From a virus: 64,000 nt of DNA. Each line of letters begins with the position of its first letter. Positions within the stretch are counted from its first letter, which is position 1. The DNA lies in IMG/VR virus record IMGVR_UViG_3300001282_000007, positions 1-64,000 of that record. One strand, written 5' to 3'. Positions 47,153 through 53,831 of this stretch are shown piece by piece. A program made the translations under genes and the position numbers. Below the pieces are notes generated by a model. It did not search any database and was not told where the DNA came from. It saw only the letters and a program-made list of their open reading frames with translations.

Positions 47153-47956
47153 TTATTTTGCGCTGTTGGTCTGTACTGTGGGAGTCACAACACCGTTGAT
47201 GACCAAGGTTTGACCTTTGAAGTTGGCAATAGCATCTGGCAACTTACGCATGGCATCTGCTTGTGCTTCGGCCATCAGCAAGGGAATTGCCATTGGGTTG
47301 GCCTGCATTGACTCATTACGCTTGCGAGCAGTGGCCACTTTGACTTCTTCGGTCTTGAACTCGTTCTTGGCCTTGACCAATTCGTTAGCACTGGCCACAA
47401 CTGAGTCAGCTGGTACAATATTACGGATTAGCACTTGACTAATACTGATACTACCGTCCAGTTTTTCTTCGGCAAGATTGCGAACAATTTCTTCCTTGAT
47501 AAAGGTTTCCATGTCGCTACGGGCATCTGCCATGTCCAGGGCCTCATACTTACGAGCGGCCTTGTAGATAGCGTTACGAGCATTCTGCACAATGTAATTG
47601 TACATCACATAGGTATCACCTTTGAACTCGGTATGGAAGCTCTTGTTCTTGGTTGCATACAATTCACTTACTTGCTGGGGGTTGATGTTGTAAACAACCA
47701 CTGCATCAAAGTCTTTCATGGTGCTGTTGTCTCGGGCAACAGGAGTCATATTCTCCAGCACCACGTTTACGTCCTTGATGGGGAACGTAAGAACCTCACC
47801 AATGATTGATTGATTGAAAGACCCAGGAAGTAGTTCACCACTCTGGACCTGTTTATCAAAACCCACTCGCACACCAACTTCACCAGTTTCAATACGAGTA
47901 CAACCTGTTGCCAGTACAGCAGCAGCCAAGATAGAGAGAGTTAAAATACGCTTCAT
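47153..47956 (-). CDS. SPFH/Band 7 (prohibitin-like) lipoprotein
   Basis: A 267-aa protein with a signal peptide and lipobox LATGC, then TRIETGEVGVRVGFDKQVQSGEL. The SPFH domain is at about residues 21-190, followed by the EELVKAKNEFKTEEVKVATARKR coiled coil. SPFH proteins scaffold membrane microdomains and regulate proteases such as FtsH, so the phage copy could protect or reorganise the membrane. It is transcribed from the promoter at 48018-48046 inside the upstream gene. Confidence 0.85.
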   Translation of the reverse strand: MKRILTLSILAAAVLATGCTRIETGEVGVRVGFDKQVQSGELLPGSFNQSIIGEVLTFPIKDVNVVLENMTPVARDNSTMKDFDAVVVYNINPQQVSELYATKNKSFHTEFKGDTYVMYNYIVQNARNAIYKAARKYEALDMADARSDMETFIKEEIVRNLAEEKLDGSISISQVLIRNIVPADSVVASANELVKAKNEFKTEEVKVATARKRNESMQANPMAIPLLMAEAQADAMRKLPDAIANFKGQTLVINGVVTPTVQTNSAK

Positions 47957-47965
47957 TGTGTTTCC

Positions 47966-48142
47966 TTAAAATAAAATTACAATCACTGTCATTACCATTA
48001 CCACTGCCAGTGACACAATTATACTGTAACCTATACTTTTTGTCAAGGCTAATTGTTCCTTGCCGTCCATCTTTCTAACAGCAGTGATGCCAAAGTGTAT
48101 GAGAACAGCAATAATAGCAAACGCTAACCAAAGTTTAATCAT
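47966..48142 (-). CDS. Small membrane protein with an internal promoter
   Basis: A 58-aa protein, MIKLWLAFAIIAVLIHFGIT, then a hydrophilic loop KMDGKEQ and a second helix SIIVSLAVVMVMTVIVILF. The codons for LTKSIGYSII contain a perfect sigma70 promoter for the SPFH gene. Its function is unknown. Confidence 0.65.
   Translation of the reverse strand: MIKLWLAFAIIAVLIHFGITAVRKMDGKEQLALTKSIGYSIIVSLAVVMVMTVIVILF
48018..48046 (-). promoter_or_regulatory. Perfect-consensus sigma70 promoter within a coding region
   Basis: TTGACA, 17-bp spacer, TATAAT inside 47966-48142. It drives the SPFH lipoprotein. Confidence 0.8.
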
Positions 48143-48146
48143 GATA

Positions 48147-48359
48147 TTAAACGTCCAGGTCCATCTCGCAGGCTTCTTTCACAAGAGCCAGCACTTCATC
48201 CAGTGTGTTGCACAAGATCTTGGCAGTGACATAGTCACCTTTTTTGTTGCGTCCACTTGCCTCTACCATGAAACCGTTGTCATAACGATTCACAGTGTAT
48301 GATTCATTTACCTTGGTCAGCTTATCGCTGAGTCGATTTACTGTTTTTGCTGTTGCCAT
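48147..48359 (-). CDS. Small hypothetical protein
   Basis: A 70-aa protein, MATAKTVNRLSDKLTKVNES, then a beta-rich DNGFMVEASGRNKKGDY and a helical acidic end. AGGAG precedes the ATG. Common in T4-like phages; function is unknown. Confidence 0.65.
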   Translation of the reverse strand: MATAKTVNRLSDKLTKVNESYTVNRYDNGFMVEASGRNKKGDYVTAKILCNTLDEVLALVKEACEMDLDV

Positions 48360-48394
48360 TTGATTTCTCCTAAAAAATTACTATTCATGATTGA

Positions 48395-48622
48395 TTAAAT
48401 GATGCGTCCAGTCACAGCATACACCAACTGATCCAATGGTGCATCATAGTTTTTACCGTTGCGTCGAAGCATCCAGATTTGTTCCACTAGCTCTTTAGCA
48501 TCATATGGGCCATGACTCGAGGGTAATTCGTCACGACTTTCTAGTTCTTCGATCAGGTCCTCTGTTTCAAAATCTCCAAGATTAACATCAACTTCAACTT
48601 CTGTGTAAACTGTTTTGTGCAT
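48395..48622 (-). CDS. Small acidic hypothetical protein
   Basis: A 75-aa protein, MHKTVYTEVEVDVNLGDFET, then LIEELESRDELP and helical YDAKELVEQIWMLRRNGKNY. AGGAAA precedes the ATG. Function is unknown. Confidence 0.62.
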   Translation of the reverse strand: MHKTVYTEVEVDVNLGDFETEDLIEELESRDELPSSHGPYDAKELVEQIWMLRRNGKNYDAPLDQLVYAVTGRII

Positions 48623-48659
48623 GATTTTTCCTAAAAATTACTGTTCATGGTTGACCCGG

Positions 48660-48860
48660 CTAGGCCATTCTATCTATGTTTTGTCCCGCACGGTTCATTC
48701 TACGATTCATTTCAATTCTTGCTTGTTCATCAACTTTGGCATCGGCCTGTACACGTCGTTCTTCTAGTCTAAGTTCTTCGTGACGCTTGTCCACCTTTTT
48801 GATTTCCATCTGTCGATACACTTCTGCATTTTGTGCAGATATTCTGCTGACTTCTGTCAT
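48660..48860 (-). CDS. Small coiled-coil protein
   Basis: A 66-aa highly charged helix (RISAQNAEVYRQMEIKKVDK...MNRRMNRAGQNIDRMA). The start overlaps the DNA ligase stop (ATGA). Function is unknown. Confidence 0.62.
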   Translation of the reverse strand: MTEVSRISAQNAEVYRQMEIKKVDKRHEELRLEERRVQADAKVDEQARIEMNRRMNRAGQNIDRMA

Positions 48861-50224
48861 AGTTTTTCTCCTGCTTCAAATCCACGAAAGCGTACAAAGC
48901 GCGGAAATCTCAATGAGTATGATCCGTCTTGGTTTTGTGTGACTGCGTCCGCTTCGACTTCAACCACGTCACCAAGTAGCTCATTCCGACTGGCCCAATA
49001 CTCATCACGAAGAGTATCGCTAAACCCACTGCCAACATTAACGCAAATTCTACGGTCATCATCAACTCCTTCACAAATTATAGCACCCAACCGGCCCTGA
49101 TTGCGACCGGTACCTTCTTCAAAACCCACAATATTAAGATCAACTGTGATTGTGGGTTTCCATTTCATCCAAAAACTAGATCGCTTGCACTCATATGGTG
49201 CGCCAAGATCCTTGATCATGATACCTTCAAATCCGTTGGCCACAGCATCCTGTGCATATCGATTCATGATGTCATGCCCTTCGGCTGTGTCCAGATCCAC
49301 AGTGATACCGTCCATGAGACGCAGACAATCTGTAGCATCAAACCGTGCTCGAGATCCTGTTAAAATATCAAGTCGCTTGCTCTGTTGTGCATTATAGTGT
49401 CCTTCTTGAAAACTGTCAAGTGGAATGATATCAAACACATGATACACCATGTCCGTGGTTTCGGCATTTGTTTTGCGTTGTGCCTGCCGCATGAGTTGTT
49501 GAAAGCTGGCACCTACAATCTCGCCGTCCAGCACATATCGTCCGCCAAACGCACCAATCAGTTTGCGGTTGGCAGCAATGGCTTCGGCCACGTGCGGAAA
49601 GTTTTCAAACGGCTTGCCATTGCGGCTGTACAGTGTAACACTGGCACCTTGTACCACTGCCAGAACTCGCACACCATCCAGTTTGACCTCCAGGCGTTTG
49701 ATGCCTTTCATCTTGGCCGGACGATCAGTTGAATCTTGCGCCAGCTGGCAGGTAAAGGTAGGTATCTTCCAGGATGTTTTGCCCAGAACCTTGTTGAGTG
49801 TTTTCTCACTGATGCCGCAGCGCAGGTCCTTGATCAAGACTCGTCTACACATGCCATTCCACTGCTCCGAATCAAACAGTTCACTCACTTGTTCAATGCG
49901 ATCTCTAGCAGCATGCCCGGTTACTCCGCGAGTTCTCAAGTCCTCACACAAGCCCCAGAATATAGGCCACGGGTTGGGCTGTCCGGTTAGACCCTCAGTC
50001 TCCGGCACCTGGCGAACATTGTACACATAGAAAGGATTGTATGCCAGGTAACAGTTGAACAAAAAACCCTGTGCGCCGGCACTGCCCAATTTTGAAGCCA
50101 TCAAGGCTTTTTCAATCACTCGTTCTTTGTGCAAGCGGCTGTCGCTGGATTCAAGGTCGCGAATCCAGTCAGCTACCACTACGTGTTTCCAAAACTCATT
50201 GTTGTCAAAGTCAATGTCATGCAT
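48857..50224 (-). CDS. ATP-dependent DNA ligase (T4 gp30-like)
   Basis: A 455-aa ligase. The adenylated Lys181 lies in LEVKLDGVRV (motif I), and further nucleotidyltransferase motifs are YSRNGKPFENFPH (III), LDGEIVG, FEGIMIKD (IV) and FWMKWKP (V). An OB fold follows. It seals nicks in phage replication and repair. AGGAG of the coiled-coil gene lies in its 3' end. Confidence 0.93.
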   Translation of the reverse strand: MHDIDFDNNEFWKHVVVADWIRDLESSDSRLHKERVIEKALMASKLGSAGAQGFLFNCYLAYNPFYVYNVRQVPETEGLTGQPNPWPIFWGLCEDLRTRGVTGHAARDRIEQVSELFDSEQWNGMCRRVLIKDLRCGISEKTLNKVLGKTSWKIPTFTCQLAQDSTDRPAKMKGIKRLEVKLDGVRVLAVVQGASVTLYSRNGKPFENFPHVAEAIAANRKLIGAFGGRYVLDGEIVGASFQQLMRQAQRKTNAETTDMVYHVFDIIPLDSFQEGHYNAQQSKRLDILTGSRARFDATDCLRLMDGITVDLDTAEGHDIMNRYAQDAVANGFEGIMIKDLGAPYECKRSSFWMKWKPTITVDLNIVGFEEGTGRNQGRLGAIICEGVDDDRRICVNVGSGFSDTLRDEYWASRNELLGDVVEVEADAVTQNQDGSYSLRFPRFVRFRGFEAGEKL

Positions 50225-50227
50225 TAT

Positions 50228-50686
50228 TTAATTCTCCTGCGGGCGGGCCAAAGCACATACTAATAGAAATTGTTCATAGGCTGCACGAACACTGGCATGT
50301 GTCATGAGTTTGTCTGCTTCCGTCTGCAGGGCACGAATACCTGCTTCGGCAATATCGTGTGAACTGGCTCCGCTCAACGTACAAAGTTCATCACCAAACT
50401 CTTTAGCCAATTTCTTCCATGCCTTTTGTTGTGCAGGTGTGATAGGAGTGCGAACAGGCCGCATTTCACTGGCTTTATGCATTGCCCGAATCATAGCCTC
50501 TTCGGCTACTCGGCTGGCCGCCATCATGGCCGCATAGTTAGGGTCAATGTTGTATCGGCGACTAGCACCCCCTGGGTAAACCATCACAAGATGAGTACCT
50601 TTAGAAAAACTATCCGCAAGATCGTTGTCATACTCAGACACAGGAACATATCTGCGGCCACGTTTTTCGTAGTAGATTTTTTTCAT
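50228..50686 (-). CDS. Conserved phage protein (MKKIYYEKRGRRYVPVSEYD family)
   Basis: A 152-aa protein typical of T4-like phages: MKKIYYEKRGRRYVPVSEYD, FSKGTHLVMVYPGGASRRYNIDP, VAEEAMIRAMHKASEMRP. Its function is unknown. The start overlaps the upstream stop (ATGA) and the next gene is the ligase. Confidence 0.75.
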   Translation of the reverse strand: MKKIYYEKRGRRYVPVSEYDNDLADSFSKGTHLVMVYPGGASRRYNIDPNYAAMMAASRVAEEAMIRAMHKASEMRPVRTPITPAQQKAWKKLAKEFGDELCTLSGASSHDIAEAGIRALQTEADKLMTHASVRAAYEQFLLVCALARPQEN

Positions 50687-51036
50687 TCTTTTAACTTCTT
50701 CCAAACAAATCTTTTTTCAGCATCAATAGCAAACTCAGTGCGCGACCCATTAACATCATTGCACCAGTTACTGACTATATCATAACTACCCCAACTTCCT
50801 TCGGGTGCATTTTCCCTAATCCAAGTTGCTATAGCCCAAAACATTTGACGATTGGCAGTATCAGCAACAGCCAATGCACGGTCGTAATCTTTTGCTAACA
50901 TTGATTCGCAAAACCCACATGGCGTAAACCCCTTAATCAAATAGTTTTGAAGTGTTTCGCGGGTATGCAATGGGATTTCCATACCCATGTATCTCAAATC
51001 ATCCTCGGCTTCACTAAAATCAATCAATGTATTCAT
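50683..51036 (-). CDS. Hypothetical protein
   Basis: A 117-aa protein, MNTLIDFSEAEDDLRYMGME, with PLHTRETLQNYLIKGFTPCGFCESML, a motif found in phage and bacterial small proteins of unknown function. Start and stop overlap the neighbours (TAATG and ATGA). Confidence 0.65.
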   Translation of the reverse strand: MNTLIDFSEAEDDLRYMGMEIPLHTRETLQNYLIKGFTPCGFCESMLAKDYDRALAVADTANRQMFWAIATWIRENAPEGSWGSYDIVSNWCNDVNGSRTEFAIDAEKRFVWKKLKE

Positions 51037-51392
51037 TACCAGCTACTGTTATAAAAAACTTTTAGTCCCAAAAACACTTCTGCTTTGGCTGCTCGGACAA
51101 ACGCAAGATCACTGTCTCGATATTCGTCGTCGCTGTCCTGCCCAAAAAAGAATCCGCTAGTGGCAGGCAATTGTTTGTGAGTAACTGCCTGTTCCAGAGC
51201 TTCAAGATCTTCCCAGGCGAGTTCTAGTTCAACGCCGTTGAATGAGTCGTACTCTAAATCTTTTGATTCAGCAAGTCGCTCCATCCAGCCATGCAGGTTA
51301 GGATGTTTACGCCAGTAGGCAATTTCACGCTGTCCAGTTTCGTCATTTGTTGCTGCCTTGGCGGCAGCATAAGCATACATGTCCAGTCCCAT
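51036..51392 (-). CDS. Conserved phage protein (MGLDMYAYA...YWRKHPNLHGWM)
   Basis: A 118-aa protein. MGLDMYAYA, REIAYWRKHPNLHGWMERL and the C-terminal AEVFLGLKVFYNSSW define a family found across phages, sometimes misannotated as phosphoglycerate kinase. Function is unknown. The start overlaps the preceding stop by one base. Confidence 0.75.
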   Translation of the reverse strand: MGLDMYAYAAAKAATNDETGQREIAYWRKHPNLHGWMERLAESKDLEYDSFNGVELELAWEDLEALEQAVTHKQLPATSGFFFGQDSDDEYRDSDLAFVRAAKAEVFLGLKVFYNSSW

Positions 51393-51637
51393 TACATTAC
51401 CTTTCTAATTGCAGCCATTGCTTCGGGAAAACGTTTCATGGTGTCAGTTGCACTGTCCAGCTCAAGCAAGGCAGCTTGTTCCAGCAAACTGATGGCATAG
51501 GCCACATCCGCTGCACCCACTGCCACCATCCAGTCCTGAATTTCTTCTGGAGTCTTCAGGTTCATCACAATGTTCATGTCTGACACTTGGTATCGATTAA
51601 AACCCAATTGAGCAAAGTCAATTTTGCGATTGGTCAT
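51392..51637 (-). CDS. Small hypothetical protein
   Basis: An 81-aa helical protein starting MTNRKIDFAQLGFNRYQVSD. The ATG at 51637 is preferred over one 5 codons upstream because the latter lies inside the preceding gene. TAATG overlap with the next gene. Function is unknown. Confidence 0.6.
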   Translation of the reverse strand: MTNRKIDFAQLGFNRYQVSDMNIVMNLKTPEEIQDWMVAVGAADVAYAISLLEQAALLELDSATDTMKRFPEAMAAIRKVM

Positions 51638-51638
51638 G

Positions 51639-52022
51639 TTACCTAACTCCAAATACTGCTGCCATCAAGGCGTCAACTTCTGCTTGAGTAACAACCACTG
51701 GCTCAGTGCGGCGAACACGAGCAGGCTTTGCAGTCTTGACACGAACAGTTTTGGTGAGATGTTTTTTTGCAGTTTTAGCAGGGCGGAGTTTGACTGCCAC
51801 TTCGCCTGCCAGTGCTTCACGCACCGCATCAGTGTCAGCAAAGCCTGCTAGATTCTGCAGATAACACACAGCACCGGCCTTGTCCATTGCACTTGGCAAC
51901 GGCACAATATTCACATCAGTGTCGCCCAGCTTGGCCAATTGCTTGCCCCGAGCTTCTGAGTTGGCAAAACGAACTTTGACAGCGCCTTTGAGAACGGAAG
52001 TACCAGCGAAAGTATAAAGCAT
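51639..52022 (-). CDS. Conserved phage protein, paralogue of 6725-7060
   Basis: A 127-aa protein. FAGTSVLKGAVKVRFANSEARG, NIVPLPSAMDKAGAVCYLQN and a Lys/Arg-rich tail (VRVKTAKPARVRRTE) follow the order seen in 6725-7060. AAAGGAG precedes the ATG. It has a cassette promoter at 52051-52079. Confidence 0.7.
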   Translation of the reverse strand: MLYTFAGTSVLKGAVKVRFANSEARGKQLAKLGDTDVNIVPLPSAMDKAGAVCYLQNLAGFADTDAVREALAGEVAVKLRPAKTAKKHLTKTVRVKTAKPARVRRTEPVVVTQAEVDALMAAVFGVR

Positions 52023-52050
52023 CTAAAACTCCTTTTGTGTTTAAGCGTTA

Positions 52051-52079
52051 ATTATAACAGATTGGCGAATATTGGTCAA
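52051..52079 (-). promoter_or_regulatory. Cassette sigma70 promoter for 51639-52022
   Basis: TTGACC, 17-bp spacer, TATAAT; variant leader. Confidence 0.85.
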
Positions 52080-52426
52080 CCGTTTTGTTTTGTGTGCTTG
52101 CACTGGCCGCGGAATCGAAATCCCGAGCAAGTGCAGCTCAAGTTGCCGTTTAACCGAGTCACGGTATAAACCTCACCCTTGCTGCCGGCCACGGTCCAGG
52201 TCTCACCTGCAGGTGGTGCCACGTCAACAGAAACATTCCATTGATCAGGCACAATTTTGAATTTGCGTCCACGGATGTCAATCCGCATGGGCGTACGAAA
52301 TTTGTGTGCTGCTCCTGTGCCAAACTTCACATAGGCATACATCTTGCTCTTGCCATCGTCCATCAGGTACACATGATTGGGTGCCGTGTCACCGGACCAT
52401 TCAGTTGTTTCAGCAAACCATTTCAT
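52076..52426 (-). CDS. SWIM-type zinc finger protein
   Basis: A 116-aa protein. The C-terminus SCTCSGFRFRGQCKHTKQNG gives the CxC...CxH SWIM zinc signature. The N-terminal part is beta-rich (YAYVKFGTGAAHKF). SWIM domains bind DNA or protein. The start overlaps the next upstream gene's stop (ATGA). Confidence 0.72.
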   Translation of the reverse strand: MKWFAETTEWSGDTAPNHVYLMDDGKSKMYAYVKFGTGAAHKFRTPMRIDIRGRKFKIVPDQWNVSVDVAPPAGETWTVAGSKGEVYTVTRLNGNLSCTCSGFRFRGQCKHTKQNG

Positions 52427-52614
52427 TTTTCAGCCTTTGCAATCAGGCTCATACCTTTGTTCATGACTGTTTGCAGGGCCACTCGCTGTTCAGCAGTGAG
52501 TTCGTTGCGTTGTTTTGCAGCCAGCATGGATTCCAGAGTTTCTAACAAAAACCCGCTGACGCTGTGATCAATGCGATACTGTTCACAGATTGAGATAGCT
52601 TGAGTAATGTCCAT
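52423..52614 (-). CDS. Small helical hypothetical protein
   Basis: A 63-aa protein (MDITQAISICEQYRIDHSVS..., AEQRVALQTVMNKGMSLIAKAEK). AGGAGC precedes the ATG. Its cassette promoter lies in the 3' end of the gene upstream. Function is unknown. Confidence 0.62.
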   Translation of the reverse strand: MDITQAISICEQYRIDHSVSGFLLETLESMLAAKQRNELTAEQRVALQTVMNKGMSLIAKAEK

Positions 52615-52633
52615 TCTCTGCTCCTGTTTTGCT

Positions 52634-52786
52634 CTATGTGTGTATTATAGCATTTCGAGCAATATTGGTCAACCAACCCAAAATAGCCAACCACACAATC
52701 CATTCTACCACTGTAAATTCGCTGCGATGATAGTACAACAACATCTTTCGTTTGAACTTTTCATAACGGGCAGCAGCTGGTTGCAT
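52634..52786 (-). CDS. 50-aa membrane protein from a leaderless message
   Basis: MQPAAARYEKFKRKMLLYYH, then a hydrophobic segment VVEWIVWLAILGWLTNIA. The promoter at 52793-52821 places +1 at the ATG (TATAAT-ACACAC-ATG). The last 14 codons contain the complete promoter of the next gene, so the cassette is itself translated (WLTNIARNAIIHT). Function is unknown. Confidence 0.6.
   Translation of the reverse strand: MQPAAARYEKFKRKMLLYYHRSEFTVVEWIVWLAILGWLTNIARNAIIHT
52644..52672 (-). promoter_or_regulatory. Cassette sigma70 promoter inside a coding region
   Basis: TTGACC, 17-bp spacer, TGC-TATAAT within 52634-52786. It drives 52423-52614. Confidence 0.85.
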
Positions 52787-52792
52787 GTGTGT

Positions 52793-52821
52793 ATTATAGC
52801 ATCATGGGTATTATTGGTCAA
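52793..52821 (-). promoter_or_regulatory. Cassette sigma70 promoter, leaderless type
   Basis: TTGACC, 17-bp spacer, TGA-TGC-TATAAT, then ACACAC and ATG. Confidence 0.85.
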
Positions 52822-52826
52822 CCAAA

Positions 52827-52852
52827 AGAAAACCCGCCTCAGCGGGTTTTTG
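52827..52852 (-). terminator. Rho-independent terminator after the porin gene
   Basis: AACCCGC/GCGGGTT stem with TGAG loop and flanking T/A tracts (TTTTCTTTT on the minus strand). Confidence 0.85.
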
Positions 52853-52878
52853 TTGTACTGCGTTATACAGTGCAGGAT

Positions 52879-53760
52879 TTAGAAGTTGACTTCTAGACCA
52901 GCACCAAATTTCTGTACATTGGTTGCAGAATCTTCTTTGACATAACGTGCATGAACCAAAGTGTTCTTGCTCAGTGCATAAGATGCGCCAACATTGTAGG
53001 CCTTGACAGTGTCATTCTCACCGTAGCCAGCAAGCAAAGTCACTGCACCAACAGCCTGGTTAACACCAACTGATTTACCAGTGGTTGATGCACCAGATAC
53101 TTTGTCTTCAGAATACATCGCAAATACTTTTGTGCCAGATGCCAGAGCTAGTCTAGCACCAACGATGCCTGAATAGCTGTTGGTACCAGTGGTCAAACGA
53201 GCAGCAGTTGCGCTCACAGCACCTACAGTGTACTCAACACTGCTGGCTTGTGATTCTGTAGTGCCACCAGCAACTTCACTGTTGGCAATTGCATACGTAG
53301 CAGAAAGTCCAGCAACAGGCTTGGCAGTCAAGAACACTGCATTTTGCAAACGTGAACCTTGTGCAGCATGAATAACTGCGGTGCTGGAACCAAAAGCATT
53401 GCCCATGGCGTCATAGTTGTCAAGTGTGCGAGCAATGGTGTGTTTGTCACGACCCATGGCCACGGAACCCAACTTGTGAGACAAGCCAACAACAGCAGTG
53501 CGGTCACCCAGTGTGGTTGCTGCAGGAGCGTCGCCACCGTAGCCAGTTTCAAGCACAACGCCAGCAGTGATGCCGCCAGCAAGTGCTTCTGTGGCTTTGA
53601 TACCGAAACGGCTGGAATCGTTTGTCAACGCGGTTACACCTTCGGCGGTGCCGGTCTTGGTGTTTTCTTGGTACACACGAGCTTTACCGTAAACGGTGGC
53701 GTCAGCTTGTGCTAGGGAGGCGGCCAATGCTAGGGCCATTACTAAAGCATATTTCTTCAT
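52879..53760 (-). CDS. Gram-negative (betaproteobacterial-type) outer membrane porin
   Basis: A 293-aa protein. Signal peptide MKKYALVMALALAASLAQA, mature start DATVYGKARVY, repeated amphipathic strands, LGDRTAVVGLSHKLGSVAMGRD (the porin FVGL..FG....GR pattern) and a C-terminal Phe (GLEVNF), the BAM recognition signal. It is shorter than cellular porins (350-380 aa) and loops are reduced. It could replace or supplement host porins. AAGGAAA precedes the ATG. Confidence 0.88.
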   Translation of the reverse strand: MKKYALVMALALAASLAQADATVYGKARVYQENTKTGTAEGVTALTNDSSRFGIKATEALAGGITAGVVLETGYGGDAPAATTLGDRTAVVGLSHKLGSVAMGRDKHTIARTLDNYDAMGNAFGSSTAVIHAAQGSRLQNAVFLTAKPVAGLSATYAIANSEVAGGTTESQASSVEYTVGAVSATAARLTTGTNSYSGIVGARLALASGTKVFAMYSEDKVSGASTTGKSVGVNQAVGAVTLLAGYGENDTVKAYNVGASYALSKNTLVHARYVKEDSATNVQKFGAGLEVNF

Positions 53761-53831
53761 GAGGTTTTTCCTTAAAATTAATTTTTGTGCTATTCACACT
53801 AGTTACTTAGCGGATTGTGATGCATCCAGGG

